Source: Streptomyces chattanoogensis | GTDB taxonomy: Bacteria > Actinomycetota > Actinomycetes > Streptomycetales > Streptomycetaceae | Length of the DNA: 64,000 nt | NCBI RefSeq assembly: GCF_001294335.1 | Contig: NZ_LGKG01000001.1 | Location: forward strand, 685,977 to 749,976 | Direction of reading: 5' to 3' | Shown here: positions 34,392 to 44,655 of the stretch, in pieces | Layout: each line of letters begins with the position of its first letter | How positions within the stretch are numbered: position 1 is the stretch's first letter | Notes under the pieces: generated by a model | The model's input: the letters and a program-made list of their open reading frames with translations, nothing else | What the model was told of the DNA's origin: nothing | The model's database searches: none | Translations under genes and position numbers: made by a program

Positions 34392-35873
34392 TCAGCCGGC
34401 CTGCGCCGGCACCTCGTCGGCCGCCTGCTCGGGCGCGTCCGCCGGGGCGTTCTCCCTGGCCGCGGGCAGCACCGCGAAGACCAGCGCGGAGATCGCGATC
34501 GTGGCGGCCCAGCCCAGGCCGTTCTCGCCGATCCAGGTGGTGGCGAGCGGGCCGGTGAACCACTGGACCTTGGTGAAGCACAGGCCCGAGGCCAGCGCGA
34601 CGGCCCAGGCGGTCATGGCCTGCCAGCAGAAGCCGCCGACGTACCAGTAGCGGCTGGTGCGGCCGGTGTCCATCAGGCCGTCCGCGTCGTAGCGCACAGC
34701 CCTCTTGCGGCGCCGCGCCATGTCGACGCCGTACACGCCGATCCATGCGGAGAAGGACACCGCGAGCAGCGTGAGGAAGGCGATGAACTGGCCGATGAAG
34801 TCCTTGGCCACCAGCATCATGAACAGACCGCCGACCAGGCTGATGACGGCGTTGATGCTGACCGCCAGGGCACGCGGCAGCTTGACGCCCATGGTCTGGG
34901 CGGTGAAGCCCGCGGAGTACATCGACAGGCTGTTGATCAGCACCATGCCGACCAGCGCGGTGATCAGGTACGGAATCGCGAGCCAGGTCGGCAGGATGGT
35001 GCCGAGGAACGACATCGGGTCGGTGTTCTGGCCGGCCAGCTTCGGGCTGGAGACGGCCATCACGCCGCCCATCAGGACCATCGGGAGCAGCACCAGGGCC
35101 GCGCCGGAGACCGTCGTGCCGACGATCTTCTTGCCGGACGCGGAGTGCGGCAAGTAACGCGCGAAGTCGGGACCGGTGGGGACCCAGCTGATGCCGCCGG
35201 CCGCGATGGTGCCGACGCCCGCGATCACCATGGCGGTGGTGCCCGCCTTCTTCGCGAAGATCGCGCTCCAGTCCATCGTGACGATCAGATAGACCAGCAC
35301 CATGATGCTGAACAGGCCGAACAGGTACGTCGAGTACTTGTTGCAGATGTTGAGCGCCTTGCGGCCCAGGCCGCTGACCAGGTACGTAACGGCCACGAAG
35401 GCGAGCAGGGTGACGACCACCAGGACGTTGTTGCTCTTGATGCCGAACAGCAGGTTCAGCACCGTCAGGACGGCGTAGGCGCCGGTGACGGCGTTGATCG
35501 TCTCCCAGCCGAAGCGGGCGACCCACAGGATCGCGCCGGGGAAGTAGTTTCCGCGGACGCCGAAGGCGGCCCGGGAGAGCATCGCGCCCGGCGCGCCGCC
35601 CCACTTACCGGAGACCGACAGCACGCCGACCATGCCGAAGGCGATGGTGGCGGCGATGCCGGCGACCAGCAGGACCTGCCAGAAGTTCAGCCCGTTGTTG
35701 ACCACCAGGGAGGCGCCCATGGTGAGCAACAACACGCTGATGTTGGCGGCGACCCAGGTGGGGAAGAGCTCGCGGACGCGGCCCTGGCGCTCGTTGTCGG
35801 GGACGGGCTCGATGCCTCGTGTCTCGACGGCGCCTTCGGTTTCGGGAGTGGTGGACGCGGTGCTGGTGCCCAT
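34392..35873 (-). CDS. NCS1-family nucleobase (cytosine/purine/allantoin-type) permease
   Basis: An integral membrane transporter of 493 residues with about 12 predicted helices. NERQGRVRELFPTWVAANISVLLLTMGASLVV is the CodB-like start, and FGVRGNYFPGAILWVARFGWETINAVTGAYAV is the substrate-site helix region of NCS1 carriers. GISWVPTGPDFARYLPHSASGKKIVG is the loop with the conserved Pro-Asp-Phe-x-Arg-Tyr. A nucleobase or related heterocycle is the likely substrate; which one cannot be read from sequence. ATG 35873 has GGAG upstream. The upstream region holds a GGGGG...CCCCC dyad and AT-rich promoter-like DNA. Confidence 0.9.
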   Translation of the reverse strand: MGTSTASTTPETEGAVETRGIEPVPDNERQGRVRELFPTWVAANISVLLLTMGASLVVNNGLNFWQVLLVAGIAATIAFGMVGVLSVSGKWGGAPGAMLSRAAFGVRGNYFPGAILWVARFGWETINAVTGAYAVLTVLNLLFGIKSNNVLVVVTLLAFVAVTYLVSGLGRKALNICNKYSTYLFGLFSIMVLVYLIVTMDWSAIFAKKAGTTAMVIAGVGTIAAGGISWVPTGPDFARYLPHSASGKKIVGTTVSGAALVLLPMVLMGGVMAVSSPKLAGQNTDPMSFLGTILPTWLAIPYLITALVGMVLINSLSMYSAGFTAQTMGVKLPRALAVSINAVISLVGGLFMMLVAKDFIGQFIAFLTLLAVSFSAWIGVYGVDMARRRKRAVRYDADGLMDTGRTSRYWYVGGFCWQAMTAWAVALASGLCFTKVQWFTGPLATTWIGENGLGWAATIAISALVFAVLPAARENAPADAPEQAADEVPAQAG

Positions 35874-36113
35874 TGGTGCAGGTGTCTCCGTGCGGGGGAT
35901 CTGGAGGCACCCCCGGGAAGGAGGTGCAGGCAGCGGCTGTGGTGCCTGGCCGGAAGCTGCCAGGACTCTACGCGCGTTGCGCGGCCGTCCACCATCGTAC
36001 TTTGGACTAACTTCTACTCGTACATACCGTTGGATCCTCCGACAAGGGCGAGCGTCACACGCGCTCGTCGGAGAATCCGTGCCCACGCCGCTGACCAGGC
36101 AGAAGACGGCAGG

Positions 36114-37358
36114 TCAGGCGGGATGCGGAGCGGACTGCCGCTGGCTCACCCGGTGGTCGGCCCGACGCAGCAGCTCTTCGGGGTCGTCGACCGGCGGAGA
36201 GATCCATGTCTCGTTGATGGCGCGCTTCAGCTCCTTCGCGAAGCCGTCCGGTCCGCGGCGCAGCGTGCGCCCGAAGCCGGCCGTGGCCACCGCGCCGGCC
36301 GCGCCGAGATCGAGACAGGTGGAGTACGGGTCGGGCGCGAAGCCGACCGGCGGCAGGCCGAGCAGATCGGCGGCCGCGTTGTGGCCCGCCACCTTGCCGA
36401 GCGGCGTCGCATGCTGGCAGCTCTGCGGCACCGGGTGGCCGTCCTCCGCCATGGCCGCCGCCGTGTCCCCGGCTGCATAGATGCTGCCCTCGACGCCGGA
36501 AACTCGCAGCCGGGCGTCGACGGCGAGGCGCCCCAGGCCGTCCCGCGGTGCGGGTATCCGCTCCGTCAGCGCGCTCGCCCGCATCCCGGCGGTCCACACG
36601 GCCGTACGGGCGGGCAGCGCGCTGCCGTCCGAGAGGTGCACCGCGTGCTCGTCGAGGCCGGTGACCGTGACGCCGAGGCGCCGCTCGACGCCCAGCTCGT
36701 CCAGCGCCCGGATGATCACCGGGCGGGCCGCCTCGCCCAGCCCCTCCCCGACGGCGGCGGCGCGCTCCACGAGGATCACCCGCACCTGGCCCTCGGCGCC
36801 GCAGGGGGCAGCCTTGGCGCGCAGCCGGCCGACCAGCTCGGTGGCGAGCTCCAGCCCGGTGAACCCGGCGCCGACGACCACCGCGCTCCAGCGGCCCGGC
36901 CCGTCCGGCGCCTGGGGCAGCGCCCGCAGATGGTCCTCCAGCCTCACGGCGGCGGCCAGGGTGTCGATGTCGTGCAGCAGCGGGGCGCCGGGGAGCTCGG
37001 GCCGGACGACGGCGCTCCCGGTGGCCAGCACCAGCCGCCGGTAGCCCACTTCCGTACGGGAGCCGTCGGCCGCGACCGCCGTGACCCGGCGCCGCCCGGT
37101 GTCGACCGCGGTCGCGGTGGCCGCGATCCGGCGCACGCCGACCGGTCCCAGCACCCGGTCGAGCGGGACCCGGAAGCCCGCCGGGTCGGCCTGGTAGAGG
37201 CGCGGGCGCAGGGTCAGGTCGGGGAGCGGGGTGAGCAGCGCGACCGTTGTACCGGCGGCCTCGGGGTGCAGGTCCGCATGGGTGCGCAGCAGGCGGGTCG
37301 CCGCGGCGGCGCTCCACAGTCCGGCGAAGCCGCCGCCCAAAACCAGGATGTCAAACAT
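36114..37358 (-). CDS. FAD/NAD(P)-dependent oxidoreductase, type II NADH dehydrogenase-like
   Basis: A 414-residue two-dinucleotide-domain flavoprotein. MFDILVLGGGFAGLWSAAAA is the FAD-binding start, WSAVVVGAGFTGLELATELVG (about residue 160) binds NAD(P)H, and VEGSIYAAGDTAAAM is the C-terminal FAD contact. The layout fits NDH-2-type enzymes that pass electrons from NADH to quinone at the membrane without pumping protons. The C-terminal membrane-binding helix is weak, so a soluble role cannot be excluded. The promoter side carries repeated CCAGATTC/GAATCCGG elements (37359-37497). It diverges from ftsY. Confidence 0.88.
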   Translation of the reverse strand: MFDILVLGGGFAGLWSAAAATRLLRTHADLHPEAAGTTVALLTPLPDLTLRPRLYQADPAGFRVPLDRVLGPVGVRRIAATATAVDTGRRRVTAVAADGSRTEVGYRRLVLATGSAVVRPELPGAPLLHDIDTLAAAVRLEDHLRALPQAPDGPGRWSAVVVGAGFTGLELATELVGRLRAKAAPCGAEGQVRVILVERAAAVGEGLGEAARPVIIRALDELGVERRLGVTVTGLDEHAVHLSDGSALPARTAVWTAGMRASALTERIPAPRDGLGRLAVDARLRVSGVEGSIYAAGDTAAAMAEDGHPVPQSCQHATPLGKVAGHNAAADLLGLPPVGFAPDPYSTCLDLGAAGAVATAGFGRTLRRGPDGFAKELKRAINETWISPPVDDPEELLRRADHRVSQRQSAPHPA

Positions 37359-37497
37359 CCAGATTCCCCTTCCGGTGCTCCGCGGGCGGGTCCCGGGGAG
37401 TGAATCCGGATGCTACACGTCCAGAATCAATTCGGGATGTCGGAAATCCAGATTCTGGGGCGCGGCCCGGTGCCGTACGCCCGGACACAGAATCCGG
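37359..37497. promoter_or_regulatory. Cluster of GAATC/GATTC repeats in the NDH-2-like/ftsY divergent region
   Basis: CCAGATTCCCC (37359), GAATCCGGAT (37402), CCAGAATC (37421), the perfect dyad CCAGA-T-TCTGG (37448-37458) and AGAATCCGG (37489) recur within 140 bp. This is far more than expected for an AT-containing motif in this GC-rich genome. They are probably operator sites for the flavoprotein gene. Confidence 0.5.
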
Positions 37498-37564
37498 AGG
37501 CCGCGCATCCGGGTTCGGCGCGTGCCGTCCCCGCCGGCGGGGCGTGGCTGATACTGGAGGGGTT

Positions 37565-38806
37565 ATGGAAACCGTCATCCTTGCTGTAGTCATCGCCGTG
37601 GTCGTGCTCGGCGCGATCAGCGGGCTAGTCGTCAGCGGCCGCAAGAAGAAGCAGCTGCCGCCGTCCCCGCCGGCCGCCCCTTCCGCGCCCGCCACTCCCT
37701 CCGTCACCGCACCTCCCGCCGAGCCGCACGTCGGCGAGGAGGCCGAAGCCCCGAGCGACGAAGAACGTCGCACCATCGAAGAAGTCGGACTGCCCGAGGC
37801 CGGGGCCCCGGCAGCCGTCGCCGAACCCGAGGCGCCCGCCGCGCCCCCGGCACCGGCCATCGAGGTCCCCGAACCGACCGCCGGCCGCCTGGTCCGGCTG
37901 CGCGCCCGGCTCTCCCGCTCCCAGAACACCCTGGGCAAGGGCCTGCTGACGCTGCTCTCCCGCGAACACCTCGACGAGGAGACCTGGGAGGAGATCGAGG
38001 ACACCCTGCTGACCGCCGACGTCGGCGTCACCCCCACCCAGGAACTCGTCGACCGCCTGCGCGAGCGCGTCAAGGTCCTCGGCACCCGCACCCCCGAGGA
38101 CCTGCGCGCCCTGCTGCGCGAGGAACTGCTCGCCCTCATCGGCACCGACGCCGACCGCTCCGTGCACACCCACAACGGCATCGGCACCAACGGCGACGAG
38201 ATCCCCGGCGTCGTGATGGTCGTCGGCGTCAACGGCACCGGCAAGACCACCACCACCGGCAAGCTCGCCCGCGTCCTGGTGGCCGACGGCAAGTCCGTGG
38301 TCCTCGGCGCCGCCGACACCTTCCGCGCCGCCGCCGCCGACCAGCTCCAGACCTGGGGCGAGCGGGTCGGCGCCCGTACGGTCCGCGGACCCGAGGGCGG
38401 CGACCCCGCCTCCATCGCCTTCGACGCGGTGAAGGAAGGCATCGCCGAGGCCGCCGACGTCGTCCTGATCGACACCGCCGGCCGGCTGCACACCAAGACC
38501 GGCCTGATGGACGAGCTCGGCAAGGTCAAGCGGGTCGTCGAGAAGCACGGCCCGGTCGGCGAGGTGCTCCTCGTCCTGGACGCCACCACCGGCCAGAACG
38601 GCCTGGTCCAGGCCCGGGTGTTCGCCGAGGTCGTGGACATCACCGGCGTGGTGCTGACCAAGCTGGACGGCACCGCCAAGGGTGGCATCATCGTCGCCGT
38701 CCAGCGCGAACTGGGCGTACCGGTCAAGCTGGTGGGCCTGGGCGAGGGCGCGGACGACCTCGCGCCGTTCGAGCCCGAGGCCTTCGTCGACGCGCTGATC
38801 GGCTGA
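37565..38806 (+). CDS. ftsY: Signal recognition particle receptor FtsY
   Basis: A membrane-docking GTPase for SRP-ribosome complexes. It is 413 residues. An N-terminal transmembrane helix (METVILAVVIAVVVLGAISG) anchors it, as is usual in actinobacteria. A Pro/Ala/Glu-rich linker (30-105) follows, then the N domain and G domain with MVVGVNGTGKTTTTGKLA (about residue 221), DTFRAAAADQL, VLIDTAGRLHTK and GVVLTKLDGTAKGG. The ATG at 37565 follows GGAGGGG. Its partner ffh is 8.4 kb downstream. A strong terminator follows. Confidence 0.98.
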   Translation: METVILAVVIAVVVLGAISGLVVSGRKKKQLPPSPPAAPSAPATPSVTAPPAEPHVGEEAEAPSDEERRTIEEVGLPEAGAPAAVAEPEAPAAPPAPAIEVPEPTAGRLVRLRARLSRSQNTLGKGLLTLLSREHLDEETWEEIEDTLLTADVGVTPTQELVDRLRERVKVLGTRTPEDLRALLREELLALIGTDADRSVHTHNGIGTNGDEIPGVVMVVGVNGTGKTTTTGKLARVLVADGKSVVLGAADTFRAAAADQLQTWGERVGARTVRGPEGGDPASIAFDAVKEGIAEAADVVLIDTAGRLHTKTGLMDELGKVKRVVEKHGPVGEVLLVLDATTGQNGLVQARVFAEVVDITGVVLTKLDGTAKGGIIVAVQRELGVPVKLVGLGEGADDLAPFEPEAFVDALIG

Positions 38807-38838
38807 CGCCGTCTCCAGGCCACGCGCCTGGCTGTCAT

Positions 38839-38877
38839 CGGCCCCCGGACCCGCACCACAGCGGGCACCGGGGGCCG
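38839..38877 (+). terminator. Terminator after ftsY
   Basis: CGGCCCCCGG (38839-38848) pairs with CCGGGGGCCG (38868-38877), with an inner CCCGC / GCGGG pairing inside the loop. Confidence 0.85.
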
Positions 38878-38978
38878 ACGTCTGTCCCGGGATGCCGGAC
38901 CGGCAGCTCCTGAGCCGGCTGTCGCCCCGCGCGCATAATTCCCTGGAGCGCGCCCGCCACAGTCGTCACGCTGGGATC

Positions 38979-39869
38979 ATGACGACGCACATCGCCGCCC
39001 CGGCTCGCACCGGCGCGGAACAACTCCCCGACGGGCGGCTGCTGGGCTGGGCGGAGTGGGGCCCGGCGGACGGTACGCCGGTGCTGCTCTCCCCGGGGGC
39101 GGCCACCAGCCGGCGCCTGGGATTCGGCCCCGAGGCCGTAGCGGGACGGGGAATCCGGCTGATCAGCCTGGATCGGCCCGGCCTGGGTGCCTCCTCGCCC
39201 GCGCCGGGGCGGACCTTTGCCGACTTCGCCCATGACATCAGGGACTTCGCCGCCCGGCGGGACCTCGGCCGGCCCGCCATGGTGGGCAATTCGCAGGGGG
39301 CGCCGTTCGCCCTCGCCTGCGCCGCACACCGTGTGATCGGCGCACTGGCGGTGGTCTCCGGGGCCGACGAGATCGCCGACCCGCGGTTCGCCGCGGTGCT
39401 GCCGGATGAGCTGCGGCGGCTGGTGGACCTCGCGGCGTCCGACCCGGATGCCGCCGAGCGGATCTTCGCCGGATTCACGCCGGACGCCATGTGGGACATG
39501 GTGAGGTCCGGCAGCCCCGACTGTGACCTCGCGGTCTATCAGGAGCCCGGGTTCGCCGCCGCCTACCGCCAGGCGCTGGAGGAGGCCTTCGCCCCGGGAC
39601 CGCAGGGCTACGCCCGGGACACCGTGCTGGCCATGGGCCGGTGGGACATCGATCTCGCCTCGATCCGGATCCCGGTGGACCTGTGGTACGGCGAGGAGGA
39701 CGGCGGCCACTCACCGGACCGGGGAGCCGGACTGACCCGGCGCATCCCGGGGGCCGTCCGGCACCTCGTTCCCGGAATCGGGGGCGCGGTGCTGTGGACC
39801 CACGCCGACGCCGTCCTCCACACGCTCCTCGGACGCGCCGGGGCAGCGGAGCCCGTCGGCACACCGTAA
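38979..39869 (+). CDS. Alpha/beta hydrolase
   Basis: A 296-residue alpha/beta-hydrolase-fold enzyme of unknown substrate. GWAEWGPADGTPVLLSPGAATSRR is the first strand and oxyanion region, ISLDRPGLGASSPAPGRTF follows, and MVGNSQGAPFALACAA carries the nucleophile elbow G-N-S-Q-G (about residue 107). The acid may be in WYGEEDGGHSP and the histidine in VLWTHADAVL near the C-terminus. There is no signal peptide. The start at 38979 is the ATG before the conserved fold. It converges on the primase-like gene. Confidence 0.88.
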   Translation: MTTHIAAPARTGAEQLPDGRLLGWAEWGPADGTPVLLSPGAATSRRLGFGPEAVAGRGIRLISLDRPGLGASSPAPGRTFADFAHDIRDFAARRDLGRPAMVGNSQGAPFALACAAHRVIGALAVVSGADEIADPRFAAVLPDELRRLVDLAASDPDAAERIFAGFTPDAMWDMVRSGSPDCDLAVYQEPGFAAAYRQALEEAFAPGPQGYARDTVLAMGRWDIDLASIRIPVDLWYGEEDGGHSPDRGAGLTRRIPGAVRHLVPGIGGAVLWTHADAVLHTLLGRAGAAEPVGTP

Positions 39870-39916
39870 CGAGGCCGGGGGCGGCGCCGGCCGTCGCGGA
39901 CCGGCGGCACGGAGGG

Positions 39917-40585
39917 TCAGACGCACACCCGGGCGCAGAGATACGCCAGGGTGCCCACCACCAGCCGCGCCTGCGGCGGACGGTCCGCCGTCTCCAGGGC
40001 CGGCGGGCGCAGCCAGCGCATCGGGCCGTGGCCGCCGAGGTCGGACGGGGGCGCGGTGATGTGGTCGCCCTCGCCCAGCGGGCGCAGATCGAGATCGGCG
40101 TCGTCCCAGCCCGTCCGGTAGAGCAGGCCCGGCAGATCGGCGGCCGCTCCGGGGGCGACGAAGAACAGCGCGCGGCCGGTCGGGGTGGCGGCCACCGGGC
40201 CCAGCGGCAGCCCCATCCGCTGCAGCCGGGCCAGCGCGCCACGGCCCGCCGCCTCCGGGACGTCGAGGATGTCGAACGACCGGCCCACCGGGAGGAGCAC
40301 GGCCGCACCGGGAGTCTGCGCCCAGGCCGCCGTGGCCTCCTCCAGCGTCGCCCCGGCCGCCAGCTCCTTGCCGAAGTCCAGCGGATGCGCACCGGGGGAG
40401 GGGCAGTCGGCGGCACCGCACGAGCAGTCGGTGCGGCCGCTGCCGGAGCGGGCCGCGCGGGCACCGGGGACGACATCCCAGCCCCACAGCCCGGTGTACT
40501 CCGCCACCGCCGTGATCTCGGACGAGCGGGCGCGGCGCCGCGCGCCGGACCGAATCTCCCGGATGCCGCCGATCGTGAAGCCCAT
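39917..40585 (-). CDS. Bifunctional DNA primase/polymerase N-terminal domain-like protein
   Basis: A 222-residue protein matching the prim-pol (archaeo-eukaryotic primase) N-terminal domain seen as stand-alone proteins in streptomycetes. A Cys-rich patch CSCGAADCPSPGAHP (about residue 53), ATLEEATAAWAQTPGAAVLLPVG and a C-terminal strand region fit the family. The catalytic metal motif appears as FDILDVPEAAG rather than a clean hhhDhD, so activity is doubtful. There is no helicase domain. It lies between ftsY and nsdA, which I recall as its usual location in the genus; the role is unknown. Confidence 0.8.
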   Translation of the reverse strand: MGFTIGGIREIRSGARRRARSSEITAVAEYTGLWGWDVVPGARAARSGSGRTDCSCGAADCPSPGAHPLDFGKELAAGATLEEATAAWAQTPGAAVLLPVGRSFDILDVPEAAGRGALARLQRMGLPLGPVAATPTGRALFFVAPGAAADLPGLLYRTGWDDADLDLRPLGEGDHITAPPSDLGGHGPMRWLRPPALETADRPPQARLVVGTLAYLCARVCV

Positions 40586-41091
40586 GCCCCCTCCAACGGG
40601 TGCTGCCTGCCTGTGGTTACGAGCCGGTGAACCGCCCGGCGGACCCCCAACTCCCGCACCGCGCCGCACCGTCGGCGATCGGCGGTGCCGGTGCCCGGCG
40701 CGGCGTGTCGTGGTGCGCCGGGTGGTGCGGCGCGCGGCACACACCCTCATGCGCTCCGCTCCGCCCGGTCCGTTCCGACCTCTGTCAAGTCAATCGTGAG
40801 AGCCTGCCGGGCAGTTCATTCGAAGGGGTGGCGAATGGTGGCGTTTCAGCAATCGCCCTCGCGACGGGCGTGATCGTAGGATTACTTTCGGTGCGCGAAC
40901 CCCGGAGAGGCATCATTCGCACGGGTATGCCGGTGGCAACGCACCGGTCGGGCACAGGCCAGAAGGTGTGGCCGGAATACGTGATCGGGTAGATGTACCG
41001 AGGACAGGAGCCGCAACGGGCGGCGTCCTGTGCGCGGTTCGCACCAAGCACCGAGCAACTACCGAGCAACGATCGGGATGGGGGCTTCCGA
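40586..41091. other. Intergenic region between primase-like gene and nsdA
   Basis: About 505 bp between divergent genes. No conserved coding sequence is convincing; the open frames here have unusual composition. The stretch 40790-41000 is less GC-rich (for example AGGATTACTTTCGG near 40879) and probably holds the nsdA promoter with a long leader. No clear dyad was found. Confidence 0.4.
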
Positions 41092-42570
41092 GTGGCCGGC
41101 AACGGCGGCACGGGCGGCACCGACGCCGCCAAGCGACCCAACGCACAACTGGGTTCGTGGTTCATGCGCAGTGGCTGGTCCAAGGGCGAGCTGGCGCGAC
41201 AGGTCAACCGCCGGGCGCGCAACATGGGCGCCCACCACATCAGCACCGACACCTCCCGGGTGCGCCGCTGGCTCGACGGCGAGCAGCCGCGCGAACCCAT
41301 CCCGCGGATCCTGTCCGAACTGTTCTCCGAGCGGTTCGGCTGCGTCGTCGGCATCGAGGAACTGGGCCTGCGCACCGCACACCAGTCCCCGTCCACCTCC
41401 GGCGTCGACCTGCCCTGGGCCGGCCCCCAGACGGTCAACCTCATCAGCGAGTTCTCCCGCAGCGACCTGATGCTGGCCCGCCGCGGCTTCCTGGGCACCT
41501 CGCTGGCGCTGGCGGCCGGACCCAGCCTGATCGAGCCGATGCAGCGCTGGCTGGTGCCGGTGCCCGCCGGCCAGGGCGGTGCGGAACCGGCACCGGAGCG
41601 CTCCCGGCGGCCCGCCCGGCTCTCCCGGCCCGAGCTCGAACTCCTGGAGTCCACGACCGCGATGTTCCGCCAGTGGGACGCCCAGTGCGGCGGCGGCCTG
41701 CGGCGCAAGGCGGTCGTCGGCCAGCTCCACGAGGTCACCGACCTGCTCCAGGAGCCGCACCCCGAGGAGATCTCCAAGCGGCTGTTCAAGGTCGCCGCCG
41801 AACTCGCCGAGCTGGCCGGCTGGATGAGCTACGACATCGGGCTCCAGCCCACGGCACAGAAGTACTTCGTCCTTGCCCTGCACGCCTCCAAGGAGGCCGG
41901 CGACCGCCCCCTGGGCTCGTACATCCTCTCCAGCATGAGCCGCCAGATGATCCATCTCGGCAGGTCCGAGGATGCGCTGGAGCTGATCCACCTCGCCCAG
42001 TACGGCAGCCGCGAGACGGCCACCGCCCGCACCCAGGCGATGTTGTATGCGATGGAGGCCCGCGCCTACGCCGGAATGGGCCAGCCCAGCAAGGTCAAGC
42101 GGGCCGTCCGGATGGCCGAGGACACCTTCTCCGACGTCATGCCGGGCGACCCCGAGCCGGACTGGATCCGCTTCTTCTCCGAGGCCGAGCTGAACGCCGA
42201 GAACGCCCACTCCTACCGCGACCTCGCCTATGTCGCGGGCCGCAGCCCCACCTACGCCTCGCTCGCCGAGCCCGTCATGCAGCGCGCCGTCGAGCTGTTC
42301 GGCAAGGACCCCGAGCACCAGCGCTCCTATGCCCTCAATCTGATCGGAATGGCCACCGTCCATCTGCTGCAGAAGGAGCCGGAGGCCTGTGCCGCGATGG
42401 CGCAGCAGGCGATCCCGTTCGCCAAACAGGTCCGCTCCGAGCGGGTCAACACCCGGCTGCGCAAGACGGTGGACACCGCGGCCCGCGAGTTCTCCGGCGT
42501 CGCCGAGGTGCGCCGGCTGAGCGATGAGCTCGCCCGCCAGCTGCCCGACCACGCGATGGAGGCCGTCTGA
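41092..42570 (+). CDS. nsdA: NsdA, negative regulator of development and antibiotic production
   Basis: A 492-residue Streptomyces regulator. From the literature I recall, nsdA disruption in S. coelicolor raises antibiotic production and sporulation. The N-terminus resembles an unusual helix-turn-helix or regulator segment (SWFMRSGWSKGELARQVNRR, TSRVRRWLDGEQPREPIPRIL). The middle has a Tat-like patch (RRGFLGTSLALAAGPSLIEP), and the C-terminal two thirds are helical TPR-like repeats (AQKYFVLALHASKEAGDRPLG, ATARTQAMLYAMEARAYAGM). The GTG at 41092 gives VAGNGGTGGTDAAKRPN, the family start. It is followed by a GlnR-controlled operon. Confidence 0.95.
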   Translation: MAGNGGTGGTDAAKRPNAQLGSWFMRSGWSKGELARQVNRRARNMGAHHISTDTSRVRRWLDGEQPREPIPRILSELFSERFGCVVGIEELGLRTAHQSPSTSGVDLPWAGPQTVNLISEFSRSDLMLARRGFLGTSLALAAGPSLIEPMQRWLVPVPAGQGGAEPAPERSRRPARLSRPELELLESTTAMFRQWDAQCGGGLRRKAVVGQLHEVTDLLQEPHPEEISKRLFKVAAELAELAGWMSYDIGLQPTAQKYFVLALHASKEAGDRPLGSYILSSMSRQMIHLGRSEDALELIHLAQYGSRETATARTQAMLYAMEARAYAGMGQPSKVKRAVRMAEDTFSDVMPGDPEPDWIRFFSEAELNAENAHSYRDLAYVAGRSPTYASLAEPVMQRAVELFGKDPEHQRSYALNLIGMATVHLLQKEPEACAAMAQQAIPFAKQVRSERVNTRLRKTVDTAAREFSGVAEVRRLSDELARQLPDHAMEAV

Positions 42571-42728
42571 CCCCACCGCCCCCGGCCCCCGGCCACGGCC
42601 GCCGCCCCGTACAGCCCGACTCGGCTTCCCCACGCCAGGTCTGCGGGCGGCGCGCCGTGGCCGGGTTTTGCGTGGGTTGTGGTGGTCCGTACGGGTGATG
42701 GCGCCCCTGCAGCGCAGTTCACCTCGGC

Positions 42729-42764
42729 GTAACACGCACGGCATCTTCGTCACTGCCGCGAAAC
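42729..42764 (+). promoter_or_regulatory. GlnR binding box upstream of amtB
   Basis: GTCAC-n6-GAAAC (42749-42764) is an exact GlnR half-box pair, preceded by GTAAC-n6-GGCAT (42729-42744) with a 4-bp gap. From known biology, GlnR activates amtB-glnK-glnD under nitrogen limitation. Confidence 0.85.
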
Positions 42765-42865
42765 ACCGGCAAGGTTTGGCCGAAACCACCCTGCGACAAC
42801 CTCATCGCGAAGTCGGCCCACCCCACCCCTCCCGCACGGGCCGTATCGACGACGAGGAGACGCCG

Positions 42866-44541
<1,676 letters not shown>

Positions 44542-44610
44542 CGCGCCGGAACCGGCACCGCTCCCGCGGAGGTCGTCGCTCGCCGCGGGGGCTGCTCAAT
44601 TGATGGTTGC

Positions 44611-44640
44611 GGTGGGCCGGCCGGAGACGGCCGGCCCACC
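44611..44640 (+). terminator. Hairpin between glnK and glnD
   Basis: A perfect 13-bp stem, GGTGGGCCGGCCG / CGGCCGGCCCACC, has a GAGA tetraloop and no T-run. It may reduce read-through from amtB-glnK into glnD. Confidence 0.8.
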
Positions 44641-44655
44641 GCGCACGACGCGGCC

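Noticed and set aside
34303..35604. In-frame N-terminal extension of the LLM oxidoreductase across the permease gene
   Set aside because: The extension is an out-of-frame reading of the permease gene. The oxidoreductase begins at its conserved start at 34302.
40600..40992. 130-residue plus-strand frame upstream of nsdA
   Set aside because: It has no ribosome-binding site, mixed composition and no recognisable motif, and it overlaps the probable nsdA promoter and leader.
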